DNA of 64,000 bases, taken from assembly GCF_026151205.1 (NCBI RefSeq), contig NC_087083.1, positions 9,979,460-10,043,459 of the forward strand. Reading direction: 5' to 3'. The position numbers and the translations under genes were made by a program. This document shows, piece after piece, positions 10,798 through 30,800 of this stretch. Within the stretch, counting starts at the first letter, position 1. The number at the start of each line of letters is the position of its first letter. The stretch is from Bolinopsis microptera (lineage: Eukaryota; Ctenophora; Tentaculata; Lobata; Bolinopsidae). The notes below the pieces were generated by a model that was not told the DNA's origin, did not search any database, and saw only the letters and a list, made by a program, of their open reading frames with translations.

Positions 10798-11012
10798 CGT
10801 GACATGACGTCATATCACGTGACATGATTACATCACACCAGGTGACATGACGTCACATCACGTGACATGATTACATCACACCAGGTGACATGACGTCACA
10901 TCACGTGACATGATTACATCACACCAGGTGACATGACGTCACATCACGTGACATGATTACATCACACCAGGTGACATGACGTCACATCACGTGACATGAC
11001 GTCACATCACGT
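10798..11012. repeat. 43-bp satellite with CACGTG and TGACGTCA, upstream of the TPP1-like gene
   Basis: About five units of cacgtgacatgattacatca followed by caccaggtgacatgacgtca-cat. It lies about 0.8 kb upstream of the minus-strand ATG at 10026. Units contain ATCACGTGAC, close to the GTCACGTGAC element bound by TFEB-family factors at lysosomal genes, which would suit a TPP1 homologue; that link is inference. Confidence 0.85.
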
Positions 11013-12328
11013 GAATAGAATAACGGCACTTGTCAGTCTGTGGGTTATTTAAGAGCGGGGCCAGGTTTTCAGTCGTATTTAATCATATTGTAAATATTAG
11101 TGAGTAAATAAATTTTTCATTGGGCCATTTTTGTGTAGAAATCGGACTATTATTGATACAAAACAAAAAAGTTACTTTAATTGGTAGGTACTGCTATCTT
11201 GTTTTGATACACGTTGTATTCCTCTTTTTACAGGCCTTTGCTGCGATAATAGGTATGCAACGTTTATCAAGTACAACGTGCAGTGGAATCAATTCAACTC
11301 TATATTTTACAATAAGCGATGTTTAGTTGTTCTGTTGTTAAGTAAGACAGAAGAGTGATCAAAGACAGAACTATGAACTTGAAATGAACTGGCGCTCAAA
11401 ATAACTTAGGTCCTACAAACAAACAGCAAAATATCAAGGGATTCTCTCAAATACTACACCAAAGAATCACCTCAATATTGCTGATGTTAAACTTACTAAA
11501 AACGCTGATGTTCTCCTAAAGGTAATTGATAAAGGCAGACGAATACGAACAGTGAGACGAGTACTGAAGATATCTTATCTCAGCAAGCTCACGTACAAGA
11601 CATACCTCCGGTATTGTATTACGAGGAGAAACATAAGAATAATATTTCAATTATGTGAATTTATGCAATATTGCACGAGGTATTAGGTAAGCTTAGAAAT
11701 TCAATTTCTACTTTAACCCTCGTGTCGTAAGATATATCTTTTTTAAGCTTAAAAAACCTAATTTATAAATCAGATTTCTTAAGCTTAAAAAAGAAGCTTA
11801 CTCTTTATATGTCTAAGCAAAAAATAACATAAATTGATGAGATTGCAATCTACATTTTTTTTTCTGAAAACACTAATATGAACTAACCACTTGATTCAAT
11901 TCCTAAAGATTGTATCAAAATTTGGGCATATTTGAGGGTAAGTATCTATATCGGTGGAACACGGAGATCAGTAAAAACGCGTTATTTCAATCAATTAAGG
12001 TAAATAAAACACTTGAAATGAAATCAATCAGCGAAAAAAAGGTCGATCAAAATATTCATCCAGATTAAACAAAAACAAAATATTCTACTAGAATATTTTA
12101 CAGAATCTCTAGTCATTTCACAGAAGTTAAAACGAATAGTTACAATTTTATCATTGATATCACCTGTATAGTTAGATATCTTTCTTAATATAATATACCA
12201 TATATTCACTTAAAACAATTATTACATATCTTATTTAAGAAAACAAAGTGCGTCATCGTCACCTCCGCAGTCATTTTATAAACTGAAATTTTAACTAACC
12301 AAAGAAACATGCCCGATGTTTTCTGTTA
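11013..12328. other. AT-rich intergenic DNA
   Basis: No gene or clear element recognised. Contains short inverted stretches around aagcttaaaaaa (11740-11800). Open frames here are short and unsupported. Confidence 0.5.
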
Positions 12329-12490
12329 GGGGTCGTATACATATTACATAATCAGCCGAGGGGGAGGGGGTTTTCAAATGATTACACTAGTGTAATTTTG
12401 GCACCAAAGCTATGTGTAAAACTGATTACGGAGGGGGGAGGGGGGTTACAAATTGTCCAAAAAGTGATTACGTAATATGTAAACGACCTC
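12329..12490. mobile_element. PIF/Harbinger-like MITE, copy 1 (162 bp)
   Basis: Ends ggggtcgtatacatattac and gtaatatgtaaacgacctc are imperfect inverted repeats. TTA flanks both sides (12326-12328, 12491-12493). The interior carries cagccgagggggaggggg and ggaggggggaggggggtta, shared with the copy at 19491. Confidence 0.8.
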
Positions 12491-12572
12491 TTACAAGCAC
12501 AAAGTCTTTAATGACATCGCAGAAAAAGAACCAATAGCACAGTCGTCCCGTTGTAACGTCGAGATACGCTGA

Positions 12573-12795
12573 CCAATCAGAACGCACGATTTCTGTGACG
12601 TCACAGTTTGCTGGTCAATCAGAACGCACGATTTCTGTGACATCACAGTTTGCTGGCCAATCAGAACGCAGCATAGCTATGACGTCATCATACACTGGCC
12701 AATCAGAACGTACGATGGTTGTAACCTCACAATACCATGACCAATCAGAACACCGCATGATCGTGACGTCACAACGAGACAGCTCTCTGATTGGT
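12573..12795. promoter_or_regulatory. Array of CCAAT boxes spaced exactly 42 bp, with CRE-like sites
   Basis: CCAATCAG or a one-base variant occurs at 12573, 12615, 12657, 12699 and 12741, a strict 42-bp period. Each unit also holds a TGACGTCA-type site or its decayed form. An inverted box (ctgattgg) follows near 12787. The array sits just beyond the 3' end of RAB2. It may be a remote regulatory module or a satellite that happens to carry these sites; no adjacent coding start was recognised. Confidence 0.7.
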
Positions 12796-12835
12796 GGATG
12801 ACGTCACGTGTGTAGAATAGGACGGTGTGATTGGT

Positions 12836-20384
<7,549 letters not shown>

Positions 20385-20530
20385 TTAATAATTAATTAAC
20401 TTAATTGTTATTAATTTAAAAATTAATTAGATGACTTATTGCTTATTGTTTATTGCTATATTGATTTAATGATTAATTTTTAACTTAAAATTATTATTAA
20501 TTTAATAAAAGTTGTTACGTATCTTTTTTG

Positions 20531-20687
20531 GGGCAGAGACCGAGAGTGCCCATTTTCCCATGGTTTGTCACATATTGTCAATCTTGTCGTATAGTGTCAT
20601 ATATTGTCGTATATTGTCACATATTGTCAAGTATTGTCATATTTTGTCGTATATTGTCGTGACAATGGGCACTCTCGGTCCCTGCCC
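20531..20687. mobile_element. Short inverted-repeat element (157 bp) upstream of RAB2
   Basis: Inverted ends gggcagagaccgagagtgcc / ggcactctcggtccctgccc with a one-base length difference, flanked by tttttg on each side. The centre is a tandem run of tgtcatatattgtcgtat. Located about 200 bases upstream of the RAB2 ATG. Confidence 0.8.
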
Positions 20688-22068
20688 TTTTTGTGGTTAT
20701 TTAGCAAATGTGATGATTCTTCAATCAATGAGTGTGTTGTTTTTTTTTAATTTCAGATAAAATTTGCAGATATCACGGATTAATAAAACACGAATGATTT
20801 ATTAACAGAAAATTAAACCGATTGTATTGAATAATATTATATAAACGCGTTTTACAGTAATTATAATGTAGAAAATTTCAAATATGAACTGTACAGAGAA
20901 AATATAAATGAATTTCTGATATTACAGTATATTAGTAAGTTTATCAACTGTTTTATAATCAAGAATATTAATTAAGAATATACGCTCGGTCGTGATTAAC
21001 CGAAACAATGGATCTGTTGAAGCTTTTCCCCTAAAATGCACAAACGTTGAAATACGTCGAAATACGTCGAAAAACGCTGAAATACGTTGAAAAACGCTGA
21101 AATACGTTGAAAAACGCTGAAATAGGTAAAAATTCAAACACACCTAAAATTTTAAGAACTCATATTGAATAACTATTCATTCCATCAGCAACAACTGATG
21201 AGACGAGCTAGGAAAATAAGTTATATTAAAAATTTAATCATTACAGATCAAGGAAACACAATAGTATATATTACACTTAACAGCACACAGAACATTGGAA
21301 TTCGACTAATAGTAGGAAGGCGACATAATTGACAAAAATATCAACAGGGTTTGGAAAAAGTTTGTAAATTTAAATTATTATGTTTCAATTATAATAATGA
21401 TTTAAACTTTTATATTTATTATGTATTCCAGTGTAAAATTTGATTATATTCTAACTTTTTCTACCAAAAATCTACGTCACCTACCACTAGTCGAGTACAG
21501 CCTATTGCAGTATTGCACTAATAACATTCTAACAGTAGGATTCAACCTAGGACTCGATGAAATTAGGCTTTATTTGTATCAACCTTTCAGCGATAGAATC
21601 GCTTAGAATACTATTACTTTATTAATATAAATTATCAAACGGTATAAAGCCAAGAAAAGTTACATAGTTTAAATTACAAAGCGTAATTTTCTGGAGTTAT
21701 CCCATCATACCCCTGATAATTGTCGAACGTTGCTTCAAACAATATATATAAACCCATTATACCACGAATAATTGACAAATACTGATTAAATAATATGAAG
21801 TAGAAAGTGAATCAACCACTTTTGCTGAGAGTAGATAGAATGGAATGTACAGCAGGGTTGGGTGGTATAATTATTGGCACGTAAACAATTTTCCGTGAAT
21901 TTTAGGCTTACCCAAGCTTTCAAAAACGACCATTACTTGACTTCTGATGGTAAATCTTTTATACAAGTAAAGTTATGACCCGTTGAAAAACATTGATTTC
22001 GCCATAAAGTACACATAACAATTCAAACACGCCAATAATTCAGACACCCTGCTTTTATTGGTGGATCA
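20688..22068. other. Intergenic DNA between RAB2 and ICMT
   Basis: AT-rich. Holds a 10-20 bp repeat of cgctgaaatacgttgaaaaa at about 21045-21125. No exon recognised. The minus-strand ICMT ends at 22069, with AATAAA (complement of 22054-22059) only about ten bases after its stop. Confidence 0.6.
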
Positions 22069-25000
22069 TCACTCATTCTTAACTTGGTTAAGGAATTCGT
22101 TGAATTCAGGAGAAATAGTGTAACCCTTGATTCCAGGTATTCCAATGCCAACTTGCTCTTTGTAGTCCCTGTATTCCGAACCAAAGAAGCGCAGCAGGTA
22201 GCACTCTTCTTCTTCGATCCTGCGATATTAGAGTTCGGGTCAGACGCTGTATGAATAAGAAGATATGGGACATAGGTATTCGAATTTCAGCTTTCCGCAA
22301 CCTAAATTTCACTGTTTTTACTGCATTTTTCTTGAATGACCATCTTACAGGGTCACTGAGGATGGCACAAGACACGATTGAAGTACTCAAAGTTCTATTC
22401 CCAAAGAAAGCTTTCATATTTAACGGAAAATCATCAGAATATAAAAAGAAATTTTGGAAGATTTTGAAGAGGAGCTTTTCTGCCGTCCCCTTGACCGAGA
22501 TTTCGCGGTTTTTACTGAAATTTTGACCAGTGACAAATCAGTGAGGTCGGCGAGCGTGACACAAGTCGCCATCAAGGTACTGGAAGCAGTATATCCGGAG
22601 AAAACTTTGATGCAATGGAAATTTTAAATATGTCCTCTAGAATGTATGTAGGGTGTTTCATAAATAATGTCCTGATTTTTTTAATTAGGAAATTTAAGGA
22701 GCAAAAAGCACGTACATGTGATTACACAGTCTTTATTACATAGCAATATTCAATAATTATATCCAGGTAAAGGTATTCACAAACAGTTTTGTTTTGACAC
22801 GTGATTCTACTGGACTTGAATGGTCAGTGTTATTGAAGCTCATGCGTTAATCTCAATTCCCATGTCATAAATAACTTGGACACCCTCAACAACCTTTTCC
22901 ATCGACAAAAAATAATGATAATAATCAATTTAATGACACCACTTTTAACATTTACTCAGCAGTGTTTAAACTATTCATCCCATAAATTACGTCGTCAAAC
23001 AAGAAGGAGGGAGGTTTCCGATATTATGACTTTCATTTCAATACTTAAGGCGACGATGGGGAGAAAAGGAGAAAGGGGTTGGAAATATGTCCAAATTAAT
23101 TTGATTTATAGATAGCCCCTAAGTCTCACCTCTCCTCGAAGAATTTCCAAGAAGCGTAAGCATATCCAATACTACAGACAGGATTACAAAGGAGGAGCTG
23201 TGTTCCAATGCTCCAGTAGAACCAGCCCGCGTAGGAAGGGTGCCGGGACAGGGAGTATATACCGCTTCTTACCAGCTGACGGGGTTAATTAGTTAATTAG
23301 TTAATTAGTTAATAATATTATGTTAATTAGTAGTGATTTTGATTTGAAACTTTTACAAAATATATAGGATCAATTAGTAATAACATAACGTTAATGAGTG
23401 ATTGATTGATTATTAATTACATAGCATCAATAATGATTTTAAAATATCAATTAGTAGCTAAAAAACAATTAATTACTAATTTCATAACATAACCTAAATA
23501 ACACTGTCATGATTGTAATTCTTAATAAAATATTCGTGTACCGGTGATATACCACTTGTAACCGGTAAGATATAAATACCTCAATCTACAGAGATAAAAG
23601 AAATTACATTACATTGTATTGCACGCTTAAATATCTGCCCAACCTTGATTTATCTTTTTTAAATCATTCGAGGTCTATTTTCACTTTGATAATAATAAAT
23701 TGAAGTTTAATAACACTACTTTTAAGATAAAACTTTATATTTTTATATACTCAGCAGTGTTTAATCTAAACATCCCAGAAAAGTGAATAGGATAAGGACT
23801 GGTAACCGTGGTAACGTATGCCATAAAATCACGTACCTTGTGATCAGCTGCCTTCTTAGACTGAACCAGGTGGTCAAAGTTCTCCGCAGCAGTAATAATA
23901 GCTATCTTCCTTGTGAGATCCCCTGCAATTATCATCACTCCTCCAACATAACTCATGACCTGTCACGTGTTTGTAGTTTATAATGAGTTAATTAATTAAT
24001 TAATTCGTACCAGACCTCAGTGATGATGTTTAAAATACATAATATATCTTCCCCATATTTTCACAAAACGCTCGGCTGAATTATATCTGAACTGACGAAT
24101 ACCGCAATTAATATCTTGATAACCACACTAATAATACTATTATAAATTGAAGAAAGCTGATAGCTTATTTGGATTACATTATATTTATAGGGAACTAACC
24201 GGGTAGAACTTGTCCTCCTCCAAGTTAACATACTCAATTAAGTATTCCACCATCCCTGCTGTTAGGGCTAGATGGTAAGCGGTTGAGTGGTTCAACAAGA
24301 ATGAGTCCAAGGAGAGTTTGTTTTCTTTAAACAGAGCTGAAAAAAAGTTTAGATTAGTCAATGTCTGAGCCAAGAAAAATTTGAATTCGTGGATAAGATT
24401 TGACATGCATAAGGAAGAATTGATATTTTAAAAGCCCAGTTGCAGTTAGATGAACAATTTGATATATATTTTATAGAAAGGTCAACATTGAGGACAGAAA
24501 AATCAAGTAGTCACCTGTCAAGAGGTATTCCGTAATATGGAAAACAGAGAGACCGATGAAATATACTCCAAGTTGAGTGTGGAAGCTATATCTGCATAGC
24601 ACAATACCTGGAATTTTATCATAATTTTAAATTAAACCTGGAAAAATTTAGGACGAAATGCTGAGATGAGAGTTCAATTATTTATCAATTAAAGGTTCTA
24701 TGGATACAAATTGATCCGTTATTTCTTCAGAACAGGTAAAATATGTCGTTCAGCTCTTTACAGTAAGTAAGAGGTAAAATAAAACATGGTTTTATTTTAT
24801 ATTACATATTTAATATTATATTATATATTTAAAAACTACGACACTGTACCTGCAGAAGCTACAGCTCCAATAAAGTACGCTCTGTAGAGAACAGGGTGAG
24901 AAGGCTGGTTCACTAACAGGAACAGAGGCGCTACTGTGAAGATTATCCCAAATGTGTACCATAATACGTGTGCCTGAAAATTAACTTTTGGTGAGGTTCA

Positions 25001-25184
25001 GGTTACTTAATACATGAATATTTAAGTTACCAGTTCCTGGTTAGCGATTTGAAGTAAATTTCTATTATCAAGACAAATTTTCATGCAGCATATATCAACT
25101 TACCTCTGTTAATATAAGAAGGAGAGTACACAGTATAGGGTTCACATAAGAGATAAGAGCTATTGAAAACTGCTTACAAACCAT
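22069..25184 (-). CDS. ICMT: Protein-S-isoprenylcysteine O-methyltransferase, complete, seven exons
   Basis: Exons 25104-25184, 24850-24973, 24515-24607, 24200-24336, 23837-23959, 23130-23275 and 22069-22219 join in phase to 284 residues, the same length as the human enzyme. Several hydrophobic segments in the N-terminal half fit a polytopic ER membrane protein. Family signatures include SLDSFLLNHS, HLVQSKKAADH, LVRSGIYSLSRHPSYAGWFY, WSIGTQLLLCNP and the C-terminal RIEEEECYLLRFFG. The RHPSY motif and the C-terminal RxEEEE region belong to the S-adenosylmethionine-binding part of ICMT. It methylates the carboxyl group of farnesylated or geranylgeranylated C-terminal cysteines in the ER membrane. 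No lesion seen. Confidence 0.97.
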
Positions 25185-27828
25185 TCTAGATAAAAGCAGA
25201 TGTTTTGTTTTTGTTATATACACCACCATTTAGTTGACACAAGAAAGAAGCTAACCTCAAATATTTTTGGGAGTGTGAGTGGAAATGAGAATAAATGTGA
25301 ATGGCAGTAGAGTAAGTGAAACCGTGATTTACTTTAGAATTTGGGGGATAAGAGGTTAGCAAATTATTGGGCCTTGGAGCTCAGCATATCAGGGTCTTAA
25401 TGTAATCACAAGTAAATTGAAATTAAACAGTGTTCCTTTTAAGGTATCTGGTGACTAGACCCTCCCTATATGGCCATCACAAAAATACAAATGACTACGG
25501 CATAAGTGAATTATACAGTAATAATAATAGGCTGAAAAAATCAGCCTAAGTAACAGAGAATAACGTTGTGATACTTAATACTTACGATTGAGTTAAATAA
25601 ATCAAATCGAATAATAATCACACTAATGTCATCACACATCATCATGCATGTTTCTGCACACATCATTTAATTTATATAAAATTGTAAGTTCAAAGATACA
25701 GTCCAAATCAAACTTTAGGAAACCAAGGCCCTTTTAATAGAAAGACTCACTAATTACAATATTTTTGGCTCAAAATTCTAACAATGTAATCAGAACTGTT
25801 CAAACTTTTTGATGATCACATAGATGCTACACGAGTAGATACAAGTAGATACTTAGAGATCCATTAAAATAATTTCAGTATCGAACAACAAAGCATATTG
25901 AATCGATAAAGAACAATGCTGAATGTAGCTACTGAAGGATAAAATGTAATAAGTACGATGGAAATTAGTATAAATTCCCTCTTCAGTGAGGATGTAAGAT
26001 ATAAAGATCGTTAGAAATCAGATTAGGCAACAACACAAAAATTACATATAGTGTAGTAGCTGTTCTTACGTGAAAAATGTAGCGCTCGATGTTTGTACTA
26101 CGATTTAAATTTAATATGCAAAACATGCGCGGCGCAACTAAAATTTAAATTTCATTTTAAAATTTAATTTGTACATTTAGACCTTTTAATAATATTGAAA
26201 AAAATGTTCACAATGCATGCATCAAAAAACAAATAAAATTTTGCCTCAATTATTTTGGTCAATAAATATTTATATTTTTTGCATTTTATTTGGGAAAATA
26301 ATCCGGTAATAGCAAATTTAATAATTAAGTCAAGATCAAGTCATACTAAATAATTTATTTCCATTTTATATATATATATTATTATTATTCATGTATTCAT
26401 GTTGTCCATTGTTAATAAACTAACCCGGCGCGCGCTACTTCGTATAGCACTTGCCTCGGGCCATTTCGAGAAAAAAAGCAGCGCGCTACTTTGAACAAAT
26501 TTAGACGAGTAACATCCGTCAAGTATTATATTTATGTATTTATGTAATTATGTATTCATGGAGGATTATGATATATCATAAATATTGTTTTCCATTATTG
26601 AATATACCTATACTAGTTAAGTTTTTATTGTTAAATGCTATTTATACTAATAATTTTGGAGAATTTCGATACTTTGACGCGCCGCGCGAACTATCATTCT
26701 TGCCTTGCATTGAAAATCGTAAATCGTTCTGCTTTGCAAAAATGATCCTAAAAGGTTGACGGACATCGTCAATCAATAATCAAGCTATAATCAAATTTTA
26801 AATTCGATTAATAAGCTGTAAAACTTGAATAATGATTACTTGACTGTCCAGTGACTTTTTTAAAACTATAACCTATGTACGGTATCCATTTTTTAATTTG
26901 GGCAGCGGTGATTGAATTTTCGAAACCCTAACCCTATAATTTGATCCCAATCCTAACCCTAATCCAATTCCTGACAAAAGCATTCGCTGAAACCCCGATT
27001 TGGAATCAGCGTCCGAAAATAAATTGGTTTATGTTGGTTTCAACTGACGCGACGGGGGCCCTTTTAAAAGAATATCGTAGATCGACTGAAAACTGATTTA
27101 GCACGCTCGGTAGGACTTAGTTGATTCGAGTTCTTTTTGGAGAAATTAGAGAAGCTCCCATCCCCTATACTTTTTCAGCTCATTGGCTTGATTAAATGCC
27201 ACATTGCGTACTTATAAAAGTACCGGAACAGTGGTTAATTGCAGGGTCCAGTGATCCTCCCTCATTGAGATGGTGTCATCCCCATCATGTTCAAACATCC
27301 ATTTGAGGTCAAAAATAAGTTATGTTTATTTCGTAAACAATACTTGGTATTGTTAACAGTGCATGGTACTGTATTTACACTATTTACACTGTAGGGTACA
27401 CTAAAAAGGTTCAATAATGAAAACAACATTTTCGCCTGAGTTCACCGGCCACCAGTGTAGCATAGGCCTAATGTAATCCTTATGCTGGTGTTTGTGTCAT
27501 GAGTAGGATTGAACTGATTTTAAGGAAGCTTTGTCCACAGTTGACAGACAGTGAGCCAATGCCCAATGACCCCCTTGGCCATTTTAGTACACCAACTTTT
27601 CCAATTCAAATCGCATGTTGAACAAATTGTGAATATATAGTCATTAAATTTGAGCGTGAAAAATTTCAAGCTTTAATTATGATGGTAGTTATGGGTACAA
27701 TGATTGACAGAGCTCTTTTTGTGGCTTCCTCTCACTCAACAAAATCTAACTATTACATATAATAATATTAATGTTCATTTGTCTTCATATCTTTAAGCTA
27801 AAGAGGATGCTCCATACAAGCGAAGATA
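25185..27828. other. Intergenic DNA between ICMT and the orphan gene
   Basis: Mostly AT-rich. Contains two GC-rich patches with ggcgcgcgctacttc and gacgcgccgcgcgaac in inverted relation around 26425-26700, and telomere-like ccctaaccctat / cctaaccctaatcc near 26925-26965. No coding exon is supported. Confidence 0.5.
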
Positions 27829-30800
27829 ATGTCTGATGTTAGAAGGTTCTGCACTGATCTTACTCGTCTTCCATCCCCTGTTTACAAACCAATAAGTAAG
27901 CCTTTGTTAGATTTATTTGTTTAATTTAGCTTAATTATGAGATATAATCAAATGAATGTATATTTTTGAATTTTTAACATTTAATTTGATAATGCAGTAT
28001 AAAGAAATTTTTAATTAGCACTGTATAGTTTAAGATATTTATATTAGCTTATTATAACCATTGATACAACGACCATAATTTTTCAACAGCTCTCCAATAT
28101 CCATCTTTAAGTTGCATCTTATATCCTCAAACTACACAATTTAAACTTAGGCATATATATAGTGTAGACTTTCTGTCACAACAAGACTGTAACCCATAGT
28201 AACAAACACAAACAGAACCCCTAACGTCTGCTAACAATTTTCTTCTGATCCTCATATGAGCCCTGTCTCTAAAAACTCAACTGAACTAGCGTTTTGGTGT
28301 GTGCAAAAGCTTTCAGGCACGCACATTCCCTGCCCCGTTAGTTGCCTGTCCCTTCAAAATCAAACTTACAGTCAAGGACAAAAAGTCATACACCAAATGA
28401 GCATTATATTTTTATAAATTGTTTTACATCTCTTTACTCTGTAAAATGTGCTAAAAATTAAATTTGTTTCCTTGAAATTTGGCATGATCTATCGCTTATC
28501 AATTATAGTCCTGTTTAAAGAATTCTTTTAAGAAAGCATTTTAAAATTCGATTTAAAAAGCATGTTTTGCTTTGAATTATCGCTAATATATGCATATTAA
28601 TGTTTAAAAACACCACTACAATTCCATGGACTTCCATTGCAAATTTGATTTAAACAATCTCTTATTTTTCAGATACAAATCAAGGAGTTTATGCAAGAGC
28701 AGTTCTTAAGGAAAATGCCAAATTTATGCTTGTCATGGAGAATGGCTCCAAGGAAGGCAAGGATCAGAATATAAAGCGTGCATTTTCTGCACAACCTGGT
28801 TAGAAGCAAACTTTTCTGTATTCTAAACAATTCACAGTTACCTGAATTTGAATAACAAGTTTATCAGTGTGAGGTTCTGATTATCTTGTTGAGTTCAATG
28901 AAACTGATATATCAGTTTATGTAGTACACTTGAAGTACAATTCTGGGATGTAATTTTGAACATGAAAAACACTATCTCTTCTATCTTAATATGAGAATTT
29001 AGAGATAACCAATAACGTTGACTTCCCCGATTAATAAATCCTACAACCAACCCTCTTAAATTGTTCTATGTAACAGATGAACCTCACAGGTAAGCATCGA
29101 GGAGTACGTCCAATGCACATGAGCACCCTTTGTTTGGAACATGATAATCCACCTCTTGCTGAGGTACCCTCTTACAGCAGACATTTTAACAGCAAGAAGG
29201 GACTACGCCCAGCTGCCAGATCGAGCCAGTATCCTTCACAGTTTATCAGGTTTGTTACTGATAACCGACAATCTGTTCTAACAACTTTACAATTAATATT
29301 AATTAATTATTATTATTAGATTTGATTAATTAATATTAAAACCTTTTAATGTATCAGTTCCAACTACTTTCACTTAAGATTAATCCATTACTCACCACAC
29401 AGCCAGATATCGTTGGAACACAGTCCTAAAGGTAAGATAGAGTGCTCGGAGAACACAACCAACAAATCTACTTTCCAGCATTGGCCGGAGCCACATGTCC
29501 GGAGTTGCTCAAGAGAGGTTTTTCGAATAAATTTTCAAAATTTTTTATATTTTTTTGTAATATTGCCTCTTTCAAGAAAAATTATGACCTGATTGCTCGG
29601 AACTTTTTCCGATTTCTGTCACCGGGGAAATGTCTGAGACCAACTTGATCTGACTGTCGTATCAGCTTCTAATGATAGTGACGTATTATTTTATCCATGT
29701 TCATGTTATAAGTTTGCACAGTTTAGTTTTATGGCGATAAAAAATCAACTTTTTGTACCGCTGTATTGTATGCATGGTAACTGTAACCATTTTGACTCTA
29801 TTTTCAATTTTATAGACTGTGATCATGTTGCTTGTTGGTGGTTATTAACAACTATAGAGATCACTGAAATCAATCTATCAAGATGATTTATTATATATAG
29901 AGAGATTCAAATGATTACCAATTTTCACAATGTATTCATATTTCTGGTGACAGAAAGTCTACTTTTTTTAAATTGAGTTACTTGTGTCTATAGAATAAAA
30001 GTCTTTATTAAATCTGTAAAATCTGTAAATAATATCATGCTACGATATTGTCTACATGCTGAGAAGAAAGTTAAAATTTACTGTCAGAGAGATTTAAATT
30101 CTTTATAACTCGAGCAATTTCAGTTAATCTATTTATATTTTGAATGGTATGTTGGTATTGGTATGGTTTCTTCATGGGATCAAATAGGCATATTCCACAC
30201 ACATGTAATGCTCGATAACAATTTTAATTTTTTGGATTTATAAAATATTTTGTTGGCATTTCTTGCTTCACAAATTTCAGTACTGTTGAGTAAATCCTTC
30301 TGGTTTATGTCAAGCAAAGATTTACCACGTATAGCTATATCGGGAGTCCGTTAATCTGATCGACTATGAGGTGTTAATGATAAGTTAATAATTAATTTAA
30401 ATAACGTTGATAATTTAATATAATAGCGGTGGATACAAAGGAACTACATTTTACAATTATCTACTTTAAAATCGAGTGTGTATCAGCTTGAATAGTTCTC
30501 CCACGTAACTATTTAGTGTAACTGGATAGCTCAATTGAGCACAGAGGTATTTGCAAAGTTATTTCCGAAGGTATTGAATGAAAAATTAAATGAGTTGCTA
30601 TATAATTGAAATGAAGTTTGACCTATTAAAATTAAATATTTTATTTAAAAAAGGCCGGAGTGATAAAATGTTAACCTACTCTTCGTGCAAATCCTGTAAT
30701 ATCACTGCAATATAAGGCCTGTAACTGCTAATATGGTGGCTACTTATTAGTAACTGCTTACTCGATAACACCTGTAAATTATTATACAGTGAGATGAACA

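Noticed and set aside
29479-29648. Last exon of the orphan gene ending at 29648
   Set aside because: In phase, but it yields a Phe-rich tail read through AT-rich DNA. Reading exon 4 on to 29517 and joining 32434 gives a better-formed end. Kept as an alternative in the annotation.
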